NCBI RefSeq assembly: GCF_015477775.1
Contig: NZ_JADLQO010000011.1
Coordinates: 124,001-188,000 of the forward strand
Origin: Nocardia abscessus
GTDB taxonomy: Bacteria > Actinomycetota > Actinomycetes > Mycobacteriales > Mycobacteriaceae
Length of the DNA: 64,000 nt
Direction: 5' to 3'
The notes under the pieces are model-generated. The model had not been told where the DNA came from, searched no databases, and saw only the letters and a list, made by a program, of their open reading frames with translations. Positions 42,506 through 51,659 of this stretch are shown piece after piece (position 1 is the first letter of the stretch; the number at the start of each line of letters is the position of its first letter). A program made the position numbers and the translations under genes.

Positions 42506-44548
42506 ATGATCGCAGTCGATGTGGGCGGCACGTTCACCGACGTCGTCGCTTGGCGCGACGGGCGTATCCACACCGCCAAGATCTCCACCGACTACGCCGA
42601 GGTCGCAGGCCCGGTACTGCGTGGCGCCGAGGTGCTCGGTGTAGCCGATGCGGCGGTGTTCAACCACGCCAGCACGCACGGCCTCAACGCCGTCATCACC
42701 CGCCAGCTGCCGAAGATCGGCTTCCTGACCACGGAGGGCCACCGCGACATCCTCGACATGGGCCGCGTGTGGCGCCCAGCCGAGGCCATCCTCGACCCGC
42801 ATTGGCGGCGCAGTTTCGGCGACGCCTCCAGGCCGCTGGTGCAGCGCTACCTGCGGCGCGGCATCCACGAGCGGATCACCGCCGACGGCGGAGTGTTGTT
42901 CGCACTCGACGAGGACCAGGCCAGGACCGAACTCGAGGCGCTGCGCCGGTGCGAGGTCGCCGGCGTCGCGATCTGCCTGATCAACGCCTACGTCGACCCC
43001 GTGCACGAAGTGCGGCTGCGTGAGCTGGTGCGTGAGGTGCTCGGCGACGTGCCGTGCTCGATCTCGAGCGAGGTGTCGCCGCTGGCCAAGGAATACGCCC
43101 GCGCCTCCACCACCGTGATCGACACGCTGATGAAGATCATCTACTCCGATTACACCGCGGGCCTGGAGAAGGGCCTGAGCGAACTCGGTTTCGCCGGTCA
43201 GCTCAACTTCGCCGACTGCGCGGCGACCCTGGTCCCGTCGGCTCAGGCGATGGAGCAGCCGTTCCGGATCGTGTTCTCCGGTCCTGCCGCCGGAACTGTC
43301 GCCTGCGCGCACTTCGGCGCGCTGATCGAGGAGAACGACCTGCTGTGTGCCGACGTGGGCGGCACCTCGTGTGACATCAGCGTGGTCAGCGGCGGCGAAC
43401 CGTTCGTCAACACTACCTTCGAACTCGAGCACGACCTCGTGGTCAACGCCCTCGCCAACGACATCTCCAGCATCGGCGCGGGCGGCGGCAGCATCGTGTC
43501 GATCGGTTCCGCGGGCGAGATCCAGGTCGGCCCCGACAGCGCGAGGGCGCAGCCCGGACCGGCCTGCTACGGCCGCGGCGGCACGCAACCGACGACGACC
43601 GACACCTGCCTGCTGATCGGGATCCTCGCCGCCGACGACTTCGCCGGCGGCGAACTGCAGCTCGACGCCGACGCGTCCCTGCGGGCCTTCGAGTCCCTCG
43701 ACACCGAGCTGGACCTGGCGCATCGGGTCCGCTACGCCTACGAGATGGCGGTCAACAACATGGCCGAGGGCGTGTTCAACGTCGCCATCAAGAACGGTGT
43801 CGATCCCCGCGACTACAGTCTGGTCGCCTTCGGTGCCGCGGGCCCGATGCTGCTGCCCGCGGTGCTCGACACCGTGCAGTGCAAACAGGTGATCGTGCCA
43901 CCGAATCCCGGCCTGTTCTCCGCGGTCGGATTGCTCTCCACCGACCAGGTTTTCACGGTGGACCGCAGCGCGTACCTCATGCTCACCGGCGAGGCCGCCC
44001 CCGCGATCGACGCCTTGTTCGCCGAGATGGAGGAACAGCTGCGGGCGCGCACGGGCGGCGGGTCGGTACGGATGCTGCGCAGCATGGACGCGCATCTGGC
44101 CGGGCAGAGCTGGGAGACCCCGTTCGTGCCGGTGCCGAGCGGCACGATCGACGAGGCCGCCGTCGCCACCATGGTGTCGGCCTTCCACGACACCTACGAG
44201 GCCCGCTCGGGCAACCGCTTCGAGATCATGCCCGTCGAAGGCGTGACGTTCCGGGTGCGCGCGGTGCTCGACACCCCCAAGGTCGAATACGCCGCGCTCC
44301 CGGCTCGGTCCGCGGCCGACGGGCCGCTCACCCCGATCCGCACCGTGACGCTGCGGTACCTGGGTGACCTCGACGCGGACGGTGTCGGCGCCCAGCAGGC
44401 CCAGGTCTACGACCGCACGAGCCTGCGAGCCGGCGATGTGCTCGACGGCCCCGCCGTGGTCGAGGAAGAACTGTCGACCACTCACGTCGGCGCGGGCCAG
44501 CAGGCCACCGTCGGTGAGTACGGCGAAATCGTGATCCGGAGGAAGTGA
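42506..44548 (+). CDS. HyuA-type hydantoinase/carboxylase ATPase subunit (copy 2)
   Basis: This 680-residue HyuA protein has AVDVGGTFTDVVAWRDG at the N-terminus, CADVGGTSCDISV near 283 and SIGAGGGSIVSIG near 320. An AGGAG site is 8 nt before the ATG. It pairs with the HyuB copy starting 2 nt past its stop. Substrate use probably differs from that of copy 1, since the accessory enzymes and the regulator differ. Confidence 0.92.
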   Translation: MIAVDVGGTFTDVVAWRDGRIHTAKISTDYAEVAGPVLRGAEVLGVADAAVFNHASTHGLNAVITRQLPKIGFLTTEGHRDILDMGRVWRPAEAILDPHWRRSFGDASRPLVQRYLRRGIHERITADGGVLFALDEDQARTELEALRRCEVAGVAICLINAYVDPVHEVRLRELVREVLGDVPCSISSEVSPLAKEYARASTTVIDTLMKIIYSDYTAGLEKGLSELGFAGQLNFADCAATLVPSAQAMEQPFRIVFSGPAAGTVACAHFGALIEENDLLCADVGGTSCDISVVSGGEPFVNTTFELEHDLVVNALANDISSIGAGGGSIVSIGSAGEIQVGPDSARAQPGPACYGRGGTQPTTTDTCLLIGILAADDFAGGELQLDADASLRAFESLDTELDLAHRVRYAYEMAVNNMAEGVFNVAIKNGVDPRDYSLVAFGAAGPMLLPAVLDTVQCKQVIVPPNPGLFSAVGLLSTDQVFTVDRSAYLMLTGEAAPAIDALFAEMEEQLRARTGGGSVRMLRSMDAHLAGQSWETPFVPVPSGTIDEAAVATMVSAFHDTYEARSGNRFEIMPVEGVTFRVRAVLDTPKVEYAALPARSAADGPLTPIRTVTLRYLGDLDADGVGAQQAQVYDRTSLRAGDVLDGPAVVEEELSTTHVGAGQQATVGEYGEIVIRRK

Positions 44549-44549
44549 C

Positions 44550-46523
44550 ATGTCCAGTCCGACCATCCCCACCGCCCCCCGGCTGCGGGACCTCACCGAT
44601 GCCCAGTTCCGCGACCGCTACGGTGCCGACCGGTTCAGCGCCACCGTGATCACCAACCGGCTGCGCTACGCGGTCGAGCACATGTCCACCGGTTTCATGC
44701 GTGAGGCGTTCTCGCCGATCATCCGCGACTGGTACGACTTCGCCTGCACCATCAGCGGTCCCGCGAACAAGGGCTATCCGATGGCCGTGGTCAGCAACAG
44801 CCTGGTGGTTTTCCTCGGCACCATGGGCGACGCGGTCCGCAACGCCGTGGAGGAGTACGGGCCCGAGAACCTGCGTCCCGGTGACGTCCTGATCTGCAAC
44901 GACCCGTATCGCGGCGGCAGGCACGTGAACGACGTGGCGTTCACCCGGCCGGTGTTCGTCGAAGGGGAGATCGTCTCGTTCGTCACCATGTGCGCGCATC
45001 AGCTCGACATGGGTGGCACGGTGCCCGGCGGTTTCTCGGCGACCAAGAGCAATGTCTACGAGAACGGGCTGGTGATCCCGCCCATGCTGCTGTGGTCGCA
45101 GGACGAACCGGTGCGCTCCACCTTCAGCCTGATCTTCGACAACACCCGCTGGGGCGGCATGTTGCTGCCCGACTTCAAGAGCATCTTCCAGCAGTTGAAG
45201 CTGGGGGAGCGACTGGTGCTGGAGAACATCGACCGCTACGGGCTCGAGGCATACCTCGGCACGTTGGACTACTCGTGCGACACCTCCGCCGAGCGGATGC
45301 GCGACGCGATCGCGCTGGTACCCGACGGCGACTACGCGGGCTCGGCGCTGATCGACGCCGACGGTCTCGACTACACCGTCGACTACACCGTGCGGGTGCT
45401 CGTGCGCAAGCGTGGCGAGGACATGGAGATCGACCTGTCAGGCACCTCGCCTCAGGCCCGGACCTGCATCAACTGCGGTGTCCTCGACGCCAAAACCGCT
45501 GTGGGCGTTGCCCTCACGATGCTCCTCGACCCGAAGGTGCCGTTCACCTCGGGCACCTGGCGCAACGTCGACATCGCGGTTCCGCCGGGCACCATCGTCT
45601 CCTCGCTGCCGCCCGACGGCGGCATCATGATGTTCTGGGAGGCCTCGGGAGCCGTCGCGTCGGCGATCTTCGACGCGCTCAATCCGATCCTCGGTCGACA
45701 CGGCGTCGGTGGTGACTACGGGTCGACCAATACCCACAACGCGTCCGGTCTGCGGGCCGACGGCACCCCGTGGACCTCGGCCACCCAGTGCGGCGGCGAG
45801 CACGGACCCTGGGGCGCCACCCACGTCGGCGACGGCGACAGCTACACCGTCCTGTTCACGCTCAACAACCTCGACCCCGCGACCGAGACGATCGAACGCG
45901 ATTCGCCGGTGGTGCTGTTGCGTAAGGAACACGCCATCGACACCGGCGGCGCGGGCACCTTCCGCGGCGGGGCGGCCAATCTCAAGGACGCGCTGTGGCT
46001 CACCGCGGGTGCACACTACCTGTCGCCCTTCCGCACCAAACAGCCCTCGGGCGTGGGCGCCAACGGCGGACAGGCCGGGCCCACCGGGGCGATGTGGCTG
46101 TTCCCCCCGAGTGACGCCGGCGCGACCCCGAACCTGCTCGGCACCGACCCGCAGGTCTACGCCGACAGCGTGCCCGTCGCCGGGGTGCTCGACCCCGACA
46201 CCAAGGCACTGGACCCGGTCGACGGCCGCTACCACTACTTCGCCGCCGAACAGGTGTGGGCGACGGGACCGAACACGATCCTGCGGTGCCTCACCAATGG
46301 TGGCGGCGGATGGGGCGATCCGTTGCAGCGTGATCCCGAACGGGTGCTCGCCGACGTCCGCAACGAGTACGTGAGCATCGCGGGCGCCGCGCGCGACTAC
46401 GGGGTCGTCGTCGAGGGCGACCCGCGCCGGGACCCCGAGGGCCTGCGCATCGATCACGAGGCGACAGCGCGGCTGCGTGCCCGCCCCCTGAGCCTGATTG
46501 CCGTAAAGACAGGAGACAACTGA
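44550..46523 (+). CDS. HyuB-type hydantoinase/carboxylase subunit (copy 2)
   Basis: This 657-residue HyuB protein has FMREAFSPIIRDWYDFACT near 50, GDVLICNDPYRGGRHVNDV near 112, GVGGDYGSTNTHNASG near 387 and NGGGGWGDPLQRDPERV near 590. It begins 2 nt after HyuA and its stop overlaps the alcohol dehydrogenase start (TGATGA). With HyuA and the zinc-ribbon protein it likely forms a multi-subunit, ATP-dependent enzyme. Confidence 0.92.
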   Translation: MSSPTIPTAPRLRDLTDAQFRDRYGADRFSATVITNRLRYAVEHMSTGFMREAFSPIIRDWYDFACTISGPANKGYPMAVVSNSLVVFLGTMGDAVRNAVEEYGPENLRPGDVLICNDPYRGGRHVNDVAFTRPVFVEGEIVSFVTMCAHQLDMGGTVPGGFSATKSNVYENGLVIPPMLLWSQDEPVRSTFSLIFDNTRWGGMLLPDFKSIFQQLKLGERLVLENIDRYGLEAYLGTLDYSCDTSAERMRDAIALVPDGDYAGSALIDADGLDYTVDYTVRVLVRKRGEDMEIDLSGTSPQARTCINCGVLDAKTAVGVALTMLLDPKVPFTSGTWRNVDIAVPPGTIVSSLPPDGGIMMFWEASGAVASAIFDALNPILGRHGVGGDYGSTNTHNASGLRADGTPWTSATQCGGEHGPWGATHVGDGDSYTVLFTLNNLDPATETIERDSPVVLLRKEHAIDTGGAGTFRGGAANLKDALWLTAGAHYLSPFRTKQPSGVGANGGQAGPTGAMWLFPPSDAGATPNLLGTDPQVYADSVPVAGVLDPDTKALDPVDGRYHYFAAEQVWATGPNTILRCLTNGGGGWGDPLQRDPERVLADVRNEYVSIAGAARDYGVVVEGDPRRDPEGLRIDHEATARLRARPLSLIAVKTGDN

Positions 46524-47539
46524 TGAAGGGGATCGTGTTCCCGGGAGACGGGACGACGGTGCTGAAGGACTTCCCCGAACCCGAGCCGGGCCACGGCGCT
46601 GTGGTGGTGAAGATCCGCGCCTCCGGGATGTGTGGTTCGGACCTGCACTTCTACCACGGCGCTTTCGATTTCGACCACGCGGTGATCCAGGGTCACGAAC
46701 CGTGCGGTGAGGTGTACGCGGTCGGCGCGGGCGTCGACCCGGCCCGGTTCGCGGTCGGTGACCGGGTGATGATTCACCACTACTTCGGCTGCAACACCTG
46801 TCGTCGTTGTCGTGCGGGCTGGCCGCAGATGTGTGAGACCGCGCCGGGCAAGACCATGGCGGTGCACGTCAACGGCGGTCACACGTCCTTCGCCCTGGTG
46901 CCGGTGGCAGCGCTGCTGCCGATGCCCGAGGGGCTGTCGTTCCAGGCGGGCGCGGCCATCGGCTGCGGCACCGGGACGGCGTGGGGCGCGATCAAGCGGG
47001 TCGGTGGCGTCGCGGATACGACCACGGTCGTGTTCGGGCAAGGGCCGGTGGGACTTTCGGCGACGATGTTCGCCGCGTCGATGGGCGCCCGGGTCATCGC
47101 CGTCGATGTCGACGATCGCAGGCTCGCCGAGAGCGAACGCTTCGGTGCCGATCTCGTGGTCAATTCCCGCGAGCGGTCGGTGGCCGAGGTGGTCGCCGAA
47201 CACACCGGTGGCCGGATGGCCGATGTCGTGCTGGAAACGTCGGGTCGGGCCGGTGACGACGCCCTCGCCGTGCTCGGCACCTTCGGCCGGGCCGTGTTCA
47301 TCGGCCTGCCCGGTCACGTCGAGTTCACGACCCAGGCCGTCTACAAGAACCAGTGGACGCTGATGACGTCCTGGACCATGTCGACGATCGAGCAGGCACG
47401 CTGCGCCGATTACGTCGTCGCGCACAAGCTTCCGGTCGACAGCCTCTATTCGCACACCTGGACCATCGAGCAGGCCGAGGAGGCCTACCGGTGGTTCGAC
47501 AAGCAGGACGCGGGCAAGGGCGTCTTCCTGTTCGACTGA
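46523..47539 (+). CDS. Zinc-dependent alcohol dehydrogenase
   Basis: This 338-residue medium-chain dehydrogenase has catalytic zinc residues at Cys37 and His58-Glu59 (GHEPCGEV), a structural zinc lobe (CNTCRRCRAGWPQMC) and the nucleotide motif VFGQGPVGLSAT near 174. It resembles threonine/sorbitol-type dehydrogenases more than the NDMA-type enzyme at 18635. It would oxidise an alcohol before or after the carboxylase step. Confidence 0.9.
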   Translation: MKGIVFPGDGTTVLKDFPEPEPGHGAVVVKIRASGMCGSDLHFYHGAFDFDHAVIQGHEPCGEVYAVGAGVDPARFAVGDRVMIHHYFGCNTCRRCRAGWPQMCETAPGKTMAVHVNGGHTSFALVPVAALLPMPEGLSFQAGAAIGCGTGTAWGAIKRVGGVADTTTVVFGQGPVGLSATMFAASMGARVIAVDVDDRRLAESERFGADLVVNSRERSVAEVVAEHTGGRMADVVLETSGRAGDDALAVLGTFGRAVFIGLPGHVEFTTQAVYKNQWTLMTSWTMSTIEQARCADYVVAHKLPVDSLYSHTWTIEQAEEAYRWFDKQDAGKGVFLFD

Positions 47540-47571
47540 CCGCCAAGCCTTTCGCTGACTCGGAGAGAACT

Positions 47572-49047
47572 ATGACCACCACTCATTCAGAGCCGGCGTT
47601 CGTCGGCACGGCCAAGCACAACCTGATCGGCGGGCGCTGGGTGCCCGCCGCCTCGGGCGAGACCATCGACGTAGTCAATCCCGCCACCGGTGCCACCATG
47701 GGCGCCATCGCCGCGAGCGGCGCCGCCGACGTGGACGCCGCCGTCGCGGCCGCGCGCGCCGCCTTCGAGGGCGAATGGAGTCGCTGGACCCCGCACCAGC
47801 GTCGCTCGCTGATCCTGCGCGTCCACGACCTGGTCCTCGAGAACTTCGAGGAACTCGCCACCATCGAAACCCTGGACATGGGCGCCCCGCTGACCCGGAC
47901 CCGAGGCCTGCGGGAGTGGACCTCGCAGGTGCTGCAATTCTTCGCCTCGCAGGTCGACGCGGGCACGGCCAGCACTCCGCCGAACTCGCTGCCCGGCGAT
48001 TTCCTGACCCTGCGCTATCGCGAGCCTGTCGGCGTGGTCGGCGGGATCATCCCGTGGAACGGCCCGCTCATCGGCCTGTGGTGGATCTTCGGTCCGGCAC
48101 TGGCGACCGGCTGCACGGCCGTGCTCAAGCCCGCCGAGGACGCGTCGCTGTCGGTGCTGCGGGTGGCCGAATTGCTCACCGAGGCCGGTGTTCCCGACGG
48201 TGTCGTCAACGTGGTGACCGGCTACGGCAAGGAGGCAGGCGCGGCACTGGCCGAGCATCCCGGCGTCGACCGGATCGCGTTCACCGGTTCGGTGGGCACC
48301 GCCCAGACCATCGTGCGCGCCTCGGCCGGGAACATGAAACGGCTTCAGCTCGAGCTCGGTGGCAAGTCGCCCGACATCGTTTTCGCCGACGCCGATCTGG
48401 ACCTGGCGGTGCCGGGCGCGGCGATGGGCGTGTACACCAACAGCGGCCAGGTCTGCGTCGCCGGAACGCGAATCTTCGTCCAGCGTTCGATCCACGACGA
48501 GTTCGTCTCGCGCATGGCGGAATTCACCAAGACGATCCGCGTGGGCGACGGCCTCGACCCGAACAGCCAAATGGGCCCGCTGATCTCACAACGCCAGCTC
48601 GACCGGGTGCTGAACTACATCGACATCGGCTCCGGTGAGGCCGAACTGGTCAGTGGCGGTAAGCGGCTCGACGGCGACCGCGCGTCGGGATTCTTCGTCG
48701 AACCCACCGTCTTCGCCTCCGCCACCAACGAGATGACGATCGCGCAGGAGGAGATCTTCGGCCCCGTGGCCACGGTGATCCCGTTCGACGACATGGACGA
48801 GGCGCTGCGCCTGGCCAACGCGACCCCGTACGGGCTGGCCGGCGGTGTCTGGACCGGCGATCTCGGCACCGCGCACAAGGTTTCGCGCGGTATCAACGCA
48901 GGCACGGTCTGGGTCAACTGTTACGGCGTCCTCGACCCGTCGGTCGGCTTCGGCGGAACGAAGATGAGCGGCTACGGCTGGAAGGGCGGCCGCGAACACG
49001 TGGAGAGCTACCTCTACCCGAAGGCCGTCTACATGAACCTGGGCTGA
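47572..49047 (+). CDS. Aldehyde dehydrogenase
   Basis: This 491-residue ALDH has LELGGKSPD (Glu about 260), catalytic Cys in NSGQVCVAGTR (about 302) and MTIAQEEIFGPVATV (about 390). It starts at the ATG at 47572 after CGGAGAG; the frame open upstream is unrelated. It ends the rightward operon, just before a terminator, and is distinct from the ALDH at 33194. Confidence 0.93.
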   Translation: MTTTHSEPAFVGTAKHNLIGGRWVPAASGETIDVVNPATGATMGAIAASGAADVDAAVAAARAAFEGEWSRWTPHQRRSLILRVHDLVLENFEELATIETLDMGAPLTRTRGLREWTSQVLQFFASQVDAGTASTPPNSLPGDFLTLRYREPVGVVGGIIPWNGPLIGLWWIFGPALATGCTAVLKPAEDASLSVLRVAELLTEAGVPDGVVNVVTGYGKEAGAALAEHPGVDRIAFTGSVGTAQTIVRASAGNMKRLQLELGGKSPDIVFADADLDLAVPGAAMGVYTNSGQVCVAGTRIFVQRSIHDEFVSRMAEFTKTIRVGDGLDPNSQMGPLISQRQLDRVLNYIDIGSGEAELVSGGKRLDGDRASGFFVEPTVFASATNEMTIAQEEIFGPVATVIPFDDMDEALRLANATPYGLAGGVWTGDLGTAHKVSRGINAGTVWVNCYGVLDPSVGFGGTKMSGYGWKGGREHVESYLYPKAVYMNLG

Positions 49048-49060
49048 ACCGCCCAGCGAG

Positions 49061-49098
49061 AATGGCCGGGAGACAGTGTGGTCTCCCGGCCATTTTCC
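49061..49098. terminator. Bidirectional terminator
   Basis: A 13-bp stem (49061-49073 with 49082-49094) followed by TTTCC lies between the convergent aldehyde dehydrogenase and quinone-reductase-like genes. Confidence 0.75.
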
Positions 49099-49188
49099 TG
49101 TTCGTCGAGGATCAGCGAGTCACGTGCAGGCGTTCACGATCCCGGAGCGGGTCGGCGAGGAAAAGCGCCGCCACAGCGACGCCGATCC

Positions 49189-50178
49189 TCACCCGTTCAT
49201 GCTGATCACGACTTTGCCGACTGCTTCGCCCGAGCGCAGCCGATCGGCGGCTTGCTGGAACTGCGTCAGATCTACGGTGCGGTCGATCACCGGTCGGATC
49301 TGTCCGCGGGCGACGGCGGGGATCACCTCGGGCAGGAGCCCGGCGATGACGTCGGCCATCTCCTGGTCGCGGGTGAATCCGAACGAGACCCCGTGCACCG
49401 TGAGGTGGCGGTAGGACAGGGCGTCGAGGTCGATGGTGGAGGCCGGGCCGGCGAGGCGGCCGATATTGAGGACGTGGCCGTCGACCTTGGTCGCGGGCAG
49501 GCATTGGGCGAAGGTCTGGCCTGCGATGTGGTCGAGAACCACGTCGACGCCCTGGTGGTCGGTCGCGTCGAGGGTGGCCTGAGTGAGGTCCTGCTCGTCG
49601 GTGACAATCACGGTGTCGACACCGGCCTTTTCCAGCAGGTCGCGTTTCGTGGCGGTGCGGGTGGTGCCGATGACCTGGGCGGCGCCGAGGGCTTTGGCCA
49701 ATTGGGCGCCGATGAGTCCGATGCCGGTGGAAGCGCCGGTGATGAGCACGCTCTGGCCCGTGGTGAAGCCGGCGGTGGTGAGTGCGCCGTGTTCGGTGAG
49801 CAGGCCGGTCGGTAGCGCGCACGCGACGGCGGGGTCGAGGTTGTCGGGGCGGGGGAGGACGAAGCGTTGATCGGCGACGACGTATTCGGCGAACGACGAC
49901 GGAATCGACCCCATCACGTGGTCACCGACCCGCCAGGTGTGGACGCCGTCACCGAGTGCGACTACCTCACCGGCGTATTCGAATCCCGCGATGAACTCGT
50001 TGCCGTGTCCGCCGTGGGTCGGGTCGGCCTCGGCGAGCATCGGCAGGTCGGCGTTGTTGGTGGCCGCGGCCCGGTTGCGGATCAGGATCTGGCCCGGTGC
50101 CGGCTGCGGGCGTGAGACTTCCCGGAGCACCCAGTCGGGGCCGATTCCGGAAACGAGTGCGCGCATCGTGCCGGTCAA
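49189..50178 (-). CDS. Quinone-oxidoreductase-like dehydrogenase
   Basis: This 329-residue medium-chain reductase has the Qor pattern: FAEYVVADQRFVLPRPDNLD near 118, SVLITGASTGIGLIGAQLAK near 153 and GVDVVLDHIAGQTF near 215. No zinc-binding cysteines are seen. It probably reduces a conjugated carbonyl with NADPH. The TTG start at 50178 has GGAGGAG at 8 nt; the ATG at 50166 is the alternative. Confidence 0.85.
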   Translation of the reverse strand: MTGTMRALVSGIGPDWVLREVSRPQPAPGQILIRNRAAATNNADLPMLAEADPTHGGHGNEFIAGFEYAGEVVALGDGVHTWRVGDHVMGSIPSSFAEYVVADQRFVLPRPDNLDPAVACALPTGLLTEHGALTTAGFTTGQSVLITGASTGIGLIGAQLAKALGAAQVIGTTRTATKRDLLEKAGVDTVIVTDEQDLTQATLDATDHQGVDVVLDHIAGQTFAQCLPATKVDGHVLNIGRLAGPASTIDLDALSYRHLTVHGVSFGFTRDQEMADVIAGLLPEVIPAVARGQIRPVIDRTVDLTQFQQAADRLRSGEAVGKVVISMNG

Positions 50179-50263
50179 TCTGTGCTCCTCCGGTGGCTGG
50201 GTCAGCGGTGCGTAAAGAGCTGCGGCCGGGGTGAAGTGGCTGTTCACCCCGGCCTGGACCCGG

Positions 50264-51163
50264 TCAGTCGAACAAGTCGAGAAGTGATCCCTCGTTGTCC
50301 GTGCCGATTATTCCGACCGGCTTGCTGCTGGCATCATCGAGGATCGCGACGAGGTTCGCCTGGATGTCCTCCGGCGTTGCCTCGGGGTTCGTATAGCCGT
50401 CGTTCATCGTGAGTGCGAAGCGCTGCATCAGACCACCCTGGCTGAGGAGTGTCTCGCCGGTGATGGAACAGTCCTCATGCGCGAGATAAGCGACAGTCGG
50501 GGACACCATTGCGGTGGTCATGGTCTTCTCGAGCTTCCGTTTGAGATCGTCGGGGATCTCCGCCTCCGCCGCCATTCGCGTGTAGGCGGTGGGGGCGATC
50601 GCGTTCACGCGAATACCGACTTTGAGCGCCTCCATGGCGAGTGTGCGGGTGAACGAGAAGATGGCGCCCTTGGAGGCGACGTACGCGCTCTGCTGTTCGA
50701 ACCCGACCAGCGTCGGCGAAGCGGTGTTGACGACTCGCCCGGCGCCCGACGCGATGAGATGCGGCCATGCGGCGGCCGTCACGGCCGCGGTGCCGAGGAA
50801 GTTGACCTCGATGTGCTGCCGGATGCCTTCGATCGCATCCGGGCCGAAAGGCGTCATGTGGTTGATGCCGGCATTGTTCACGACGATGTCGAGACGCCCG
50901 AATGCCTCGATCGCGGTCTGCACGATCGCCTCGGCGCCGGTCGACACACTGTCGTAGTTGGCGACGGCCTTCCCGCCCGCCGCGATGATCTCGGAGACCA
51001 CGTCGTCGGCCGGAGAGGTATCGGACCCTTGCCCGGCGGCAGAAGATCCGAAGTCGTTGATCACGACCGATGCTCCCCGTGAGGCCAGCAGCAGCGCGTG
51101 CGAACGGCCGAGCCCCCGGCCGCCGCCCGTGACGATGGCGACCTTCCCGTCAAAACGCAACAT
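50264..51163 (-). CDS. Short-chain dehydrogenase with extended C-terminus
   Basis: This 299-residue SDR has TGGGRGLGRS, NDFGSS (acidic after beta-2), NNAG and YVASK with Ser in NTASPTL. The residues beyond 250 extend past the usual length, as in SDRs related to peroxisomal multifunctional-enzyme (hydroxyacyl-CoA) dehydrogenases. A beta-oxidation-type step is plausible. It has its own AT-rich island. Confidence 0.88.
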   Translation of the reverse strand: MLRFDGKVAIVTGGGRGLGRSHALLLASRGASVVINDFGSSAAGQGSDTSPADDVVSEIIAAGGKAVANYDSVSTGAEAIVQTAIEAFGRLDIVVNNAGINHMTPFGPDAIEGIRQHIEVNFLGTAAVTAAAWPHLIASGAGRVVNTASPTLVGFEQQSAYVASKGAIFSFTRTLAMEALKVGIRVNAIAPTAYTRMAAEAEIPDDLKRKLEKTMTTAMVSPTVAYLAHEDCSITGETLLSQGGLMQRFALTMNDGYTNPEATPEDIQANLVAILDDASSKPVGIIGTDNEGSLLDLFD

Positions 51164-51232
51164 GGTCTCTCGCTTCCCTCCATGCGTGGCATGGACGCAG
51201 GTTGACGGGACGCGGGGCGGCCCATCAGAGTC

Positions 51233-51255
51233 TAGAATATATTTAATAGTATATG
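51233..51255. promoter_or_regulatory. AT-rich operator/promoter candidate (island 14)
   Basis: AGAATATATTTAATAGTATA (51234-51253) lies 70-90 bp upstream of the SDR gene at 50264. AATATATTTAATA resembles islands 5 and 9. Confidence 0.5.
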
Positions 51256-51608
51256 TGGGGCAGAGTGTGTCGACGCAAGAGATCGGGCGAAATCAGTTGA
51301 CCTCACCAGGTCCGCTATCCACGGATAGTGCCCCTCCGGCTGAGCGGTAGCCCGATCGGATCGACCATCCACCGTCGGTGTATCTGCCCGAGGACCAACC
51401 GACCGGGCTGCTCGACCGATGGCCGGCTGAGATCTGGGAACCGGGACAGAGCGACGCCTCACCGGCGGCCTTCTCATCGGTTTCGATCCCGCTCCCGTCA
51501 AGAGCTGATCGACCCCGGCCTCCCGCGCTCACGACTCGGGAGGCAGCGGCAGGGATTCTCTGCGCGCTGATTCGGAGTCGCCGAAGTGGGTACGCCTACC
51601 GTGACCCG
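51256..51608. other. Stretch without a recognisable gene
   Basis: These 350 bp lie between the divergent SDR genes. Short open frames exist on both strands, but none has a ribosome-binding site or family resemblance. They may be remnants of a lost gene. Confidence 0.4.
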
Positions 51609-51629
51609 AATTAAACATAATGCTTAATT
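51609..51629. promoter_or_regulatory. AT-rich near-perfect palindrome (island 15)
   Basis: AATTAA-A-CAT-A-ATG-C-TTAATT has 10-nt arms with one mismatch around a central A. It lies about 30-50 bp upstream of the SDR gene at 51660. It is the most symmetric AT-rich site seen, but differs from the TATATT-type islands and may bind a different regulator. Confidence 0.6.
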
Positions 51630-51659
51630 TCGCTTGAAGTCGAACTGGAGGAATCACGG

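Noticed and set aside
42494-44596. A 700-codon leftward frame over the second HyuA
   Set aside because: Antisense shadow; the HyuA frame has both phosphate-binding motifs and a good ribosome-binding site.
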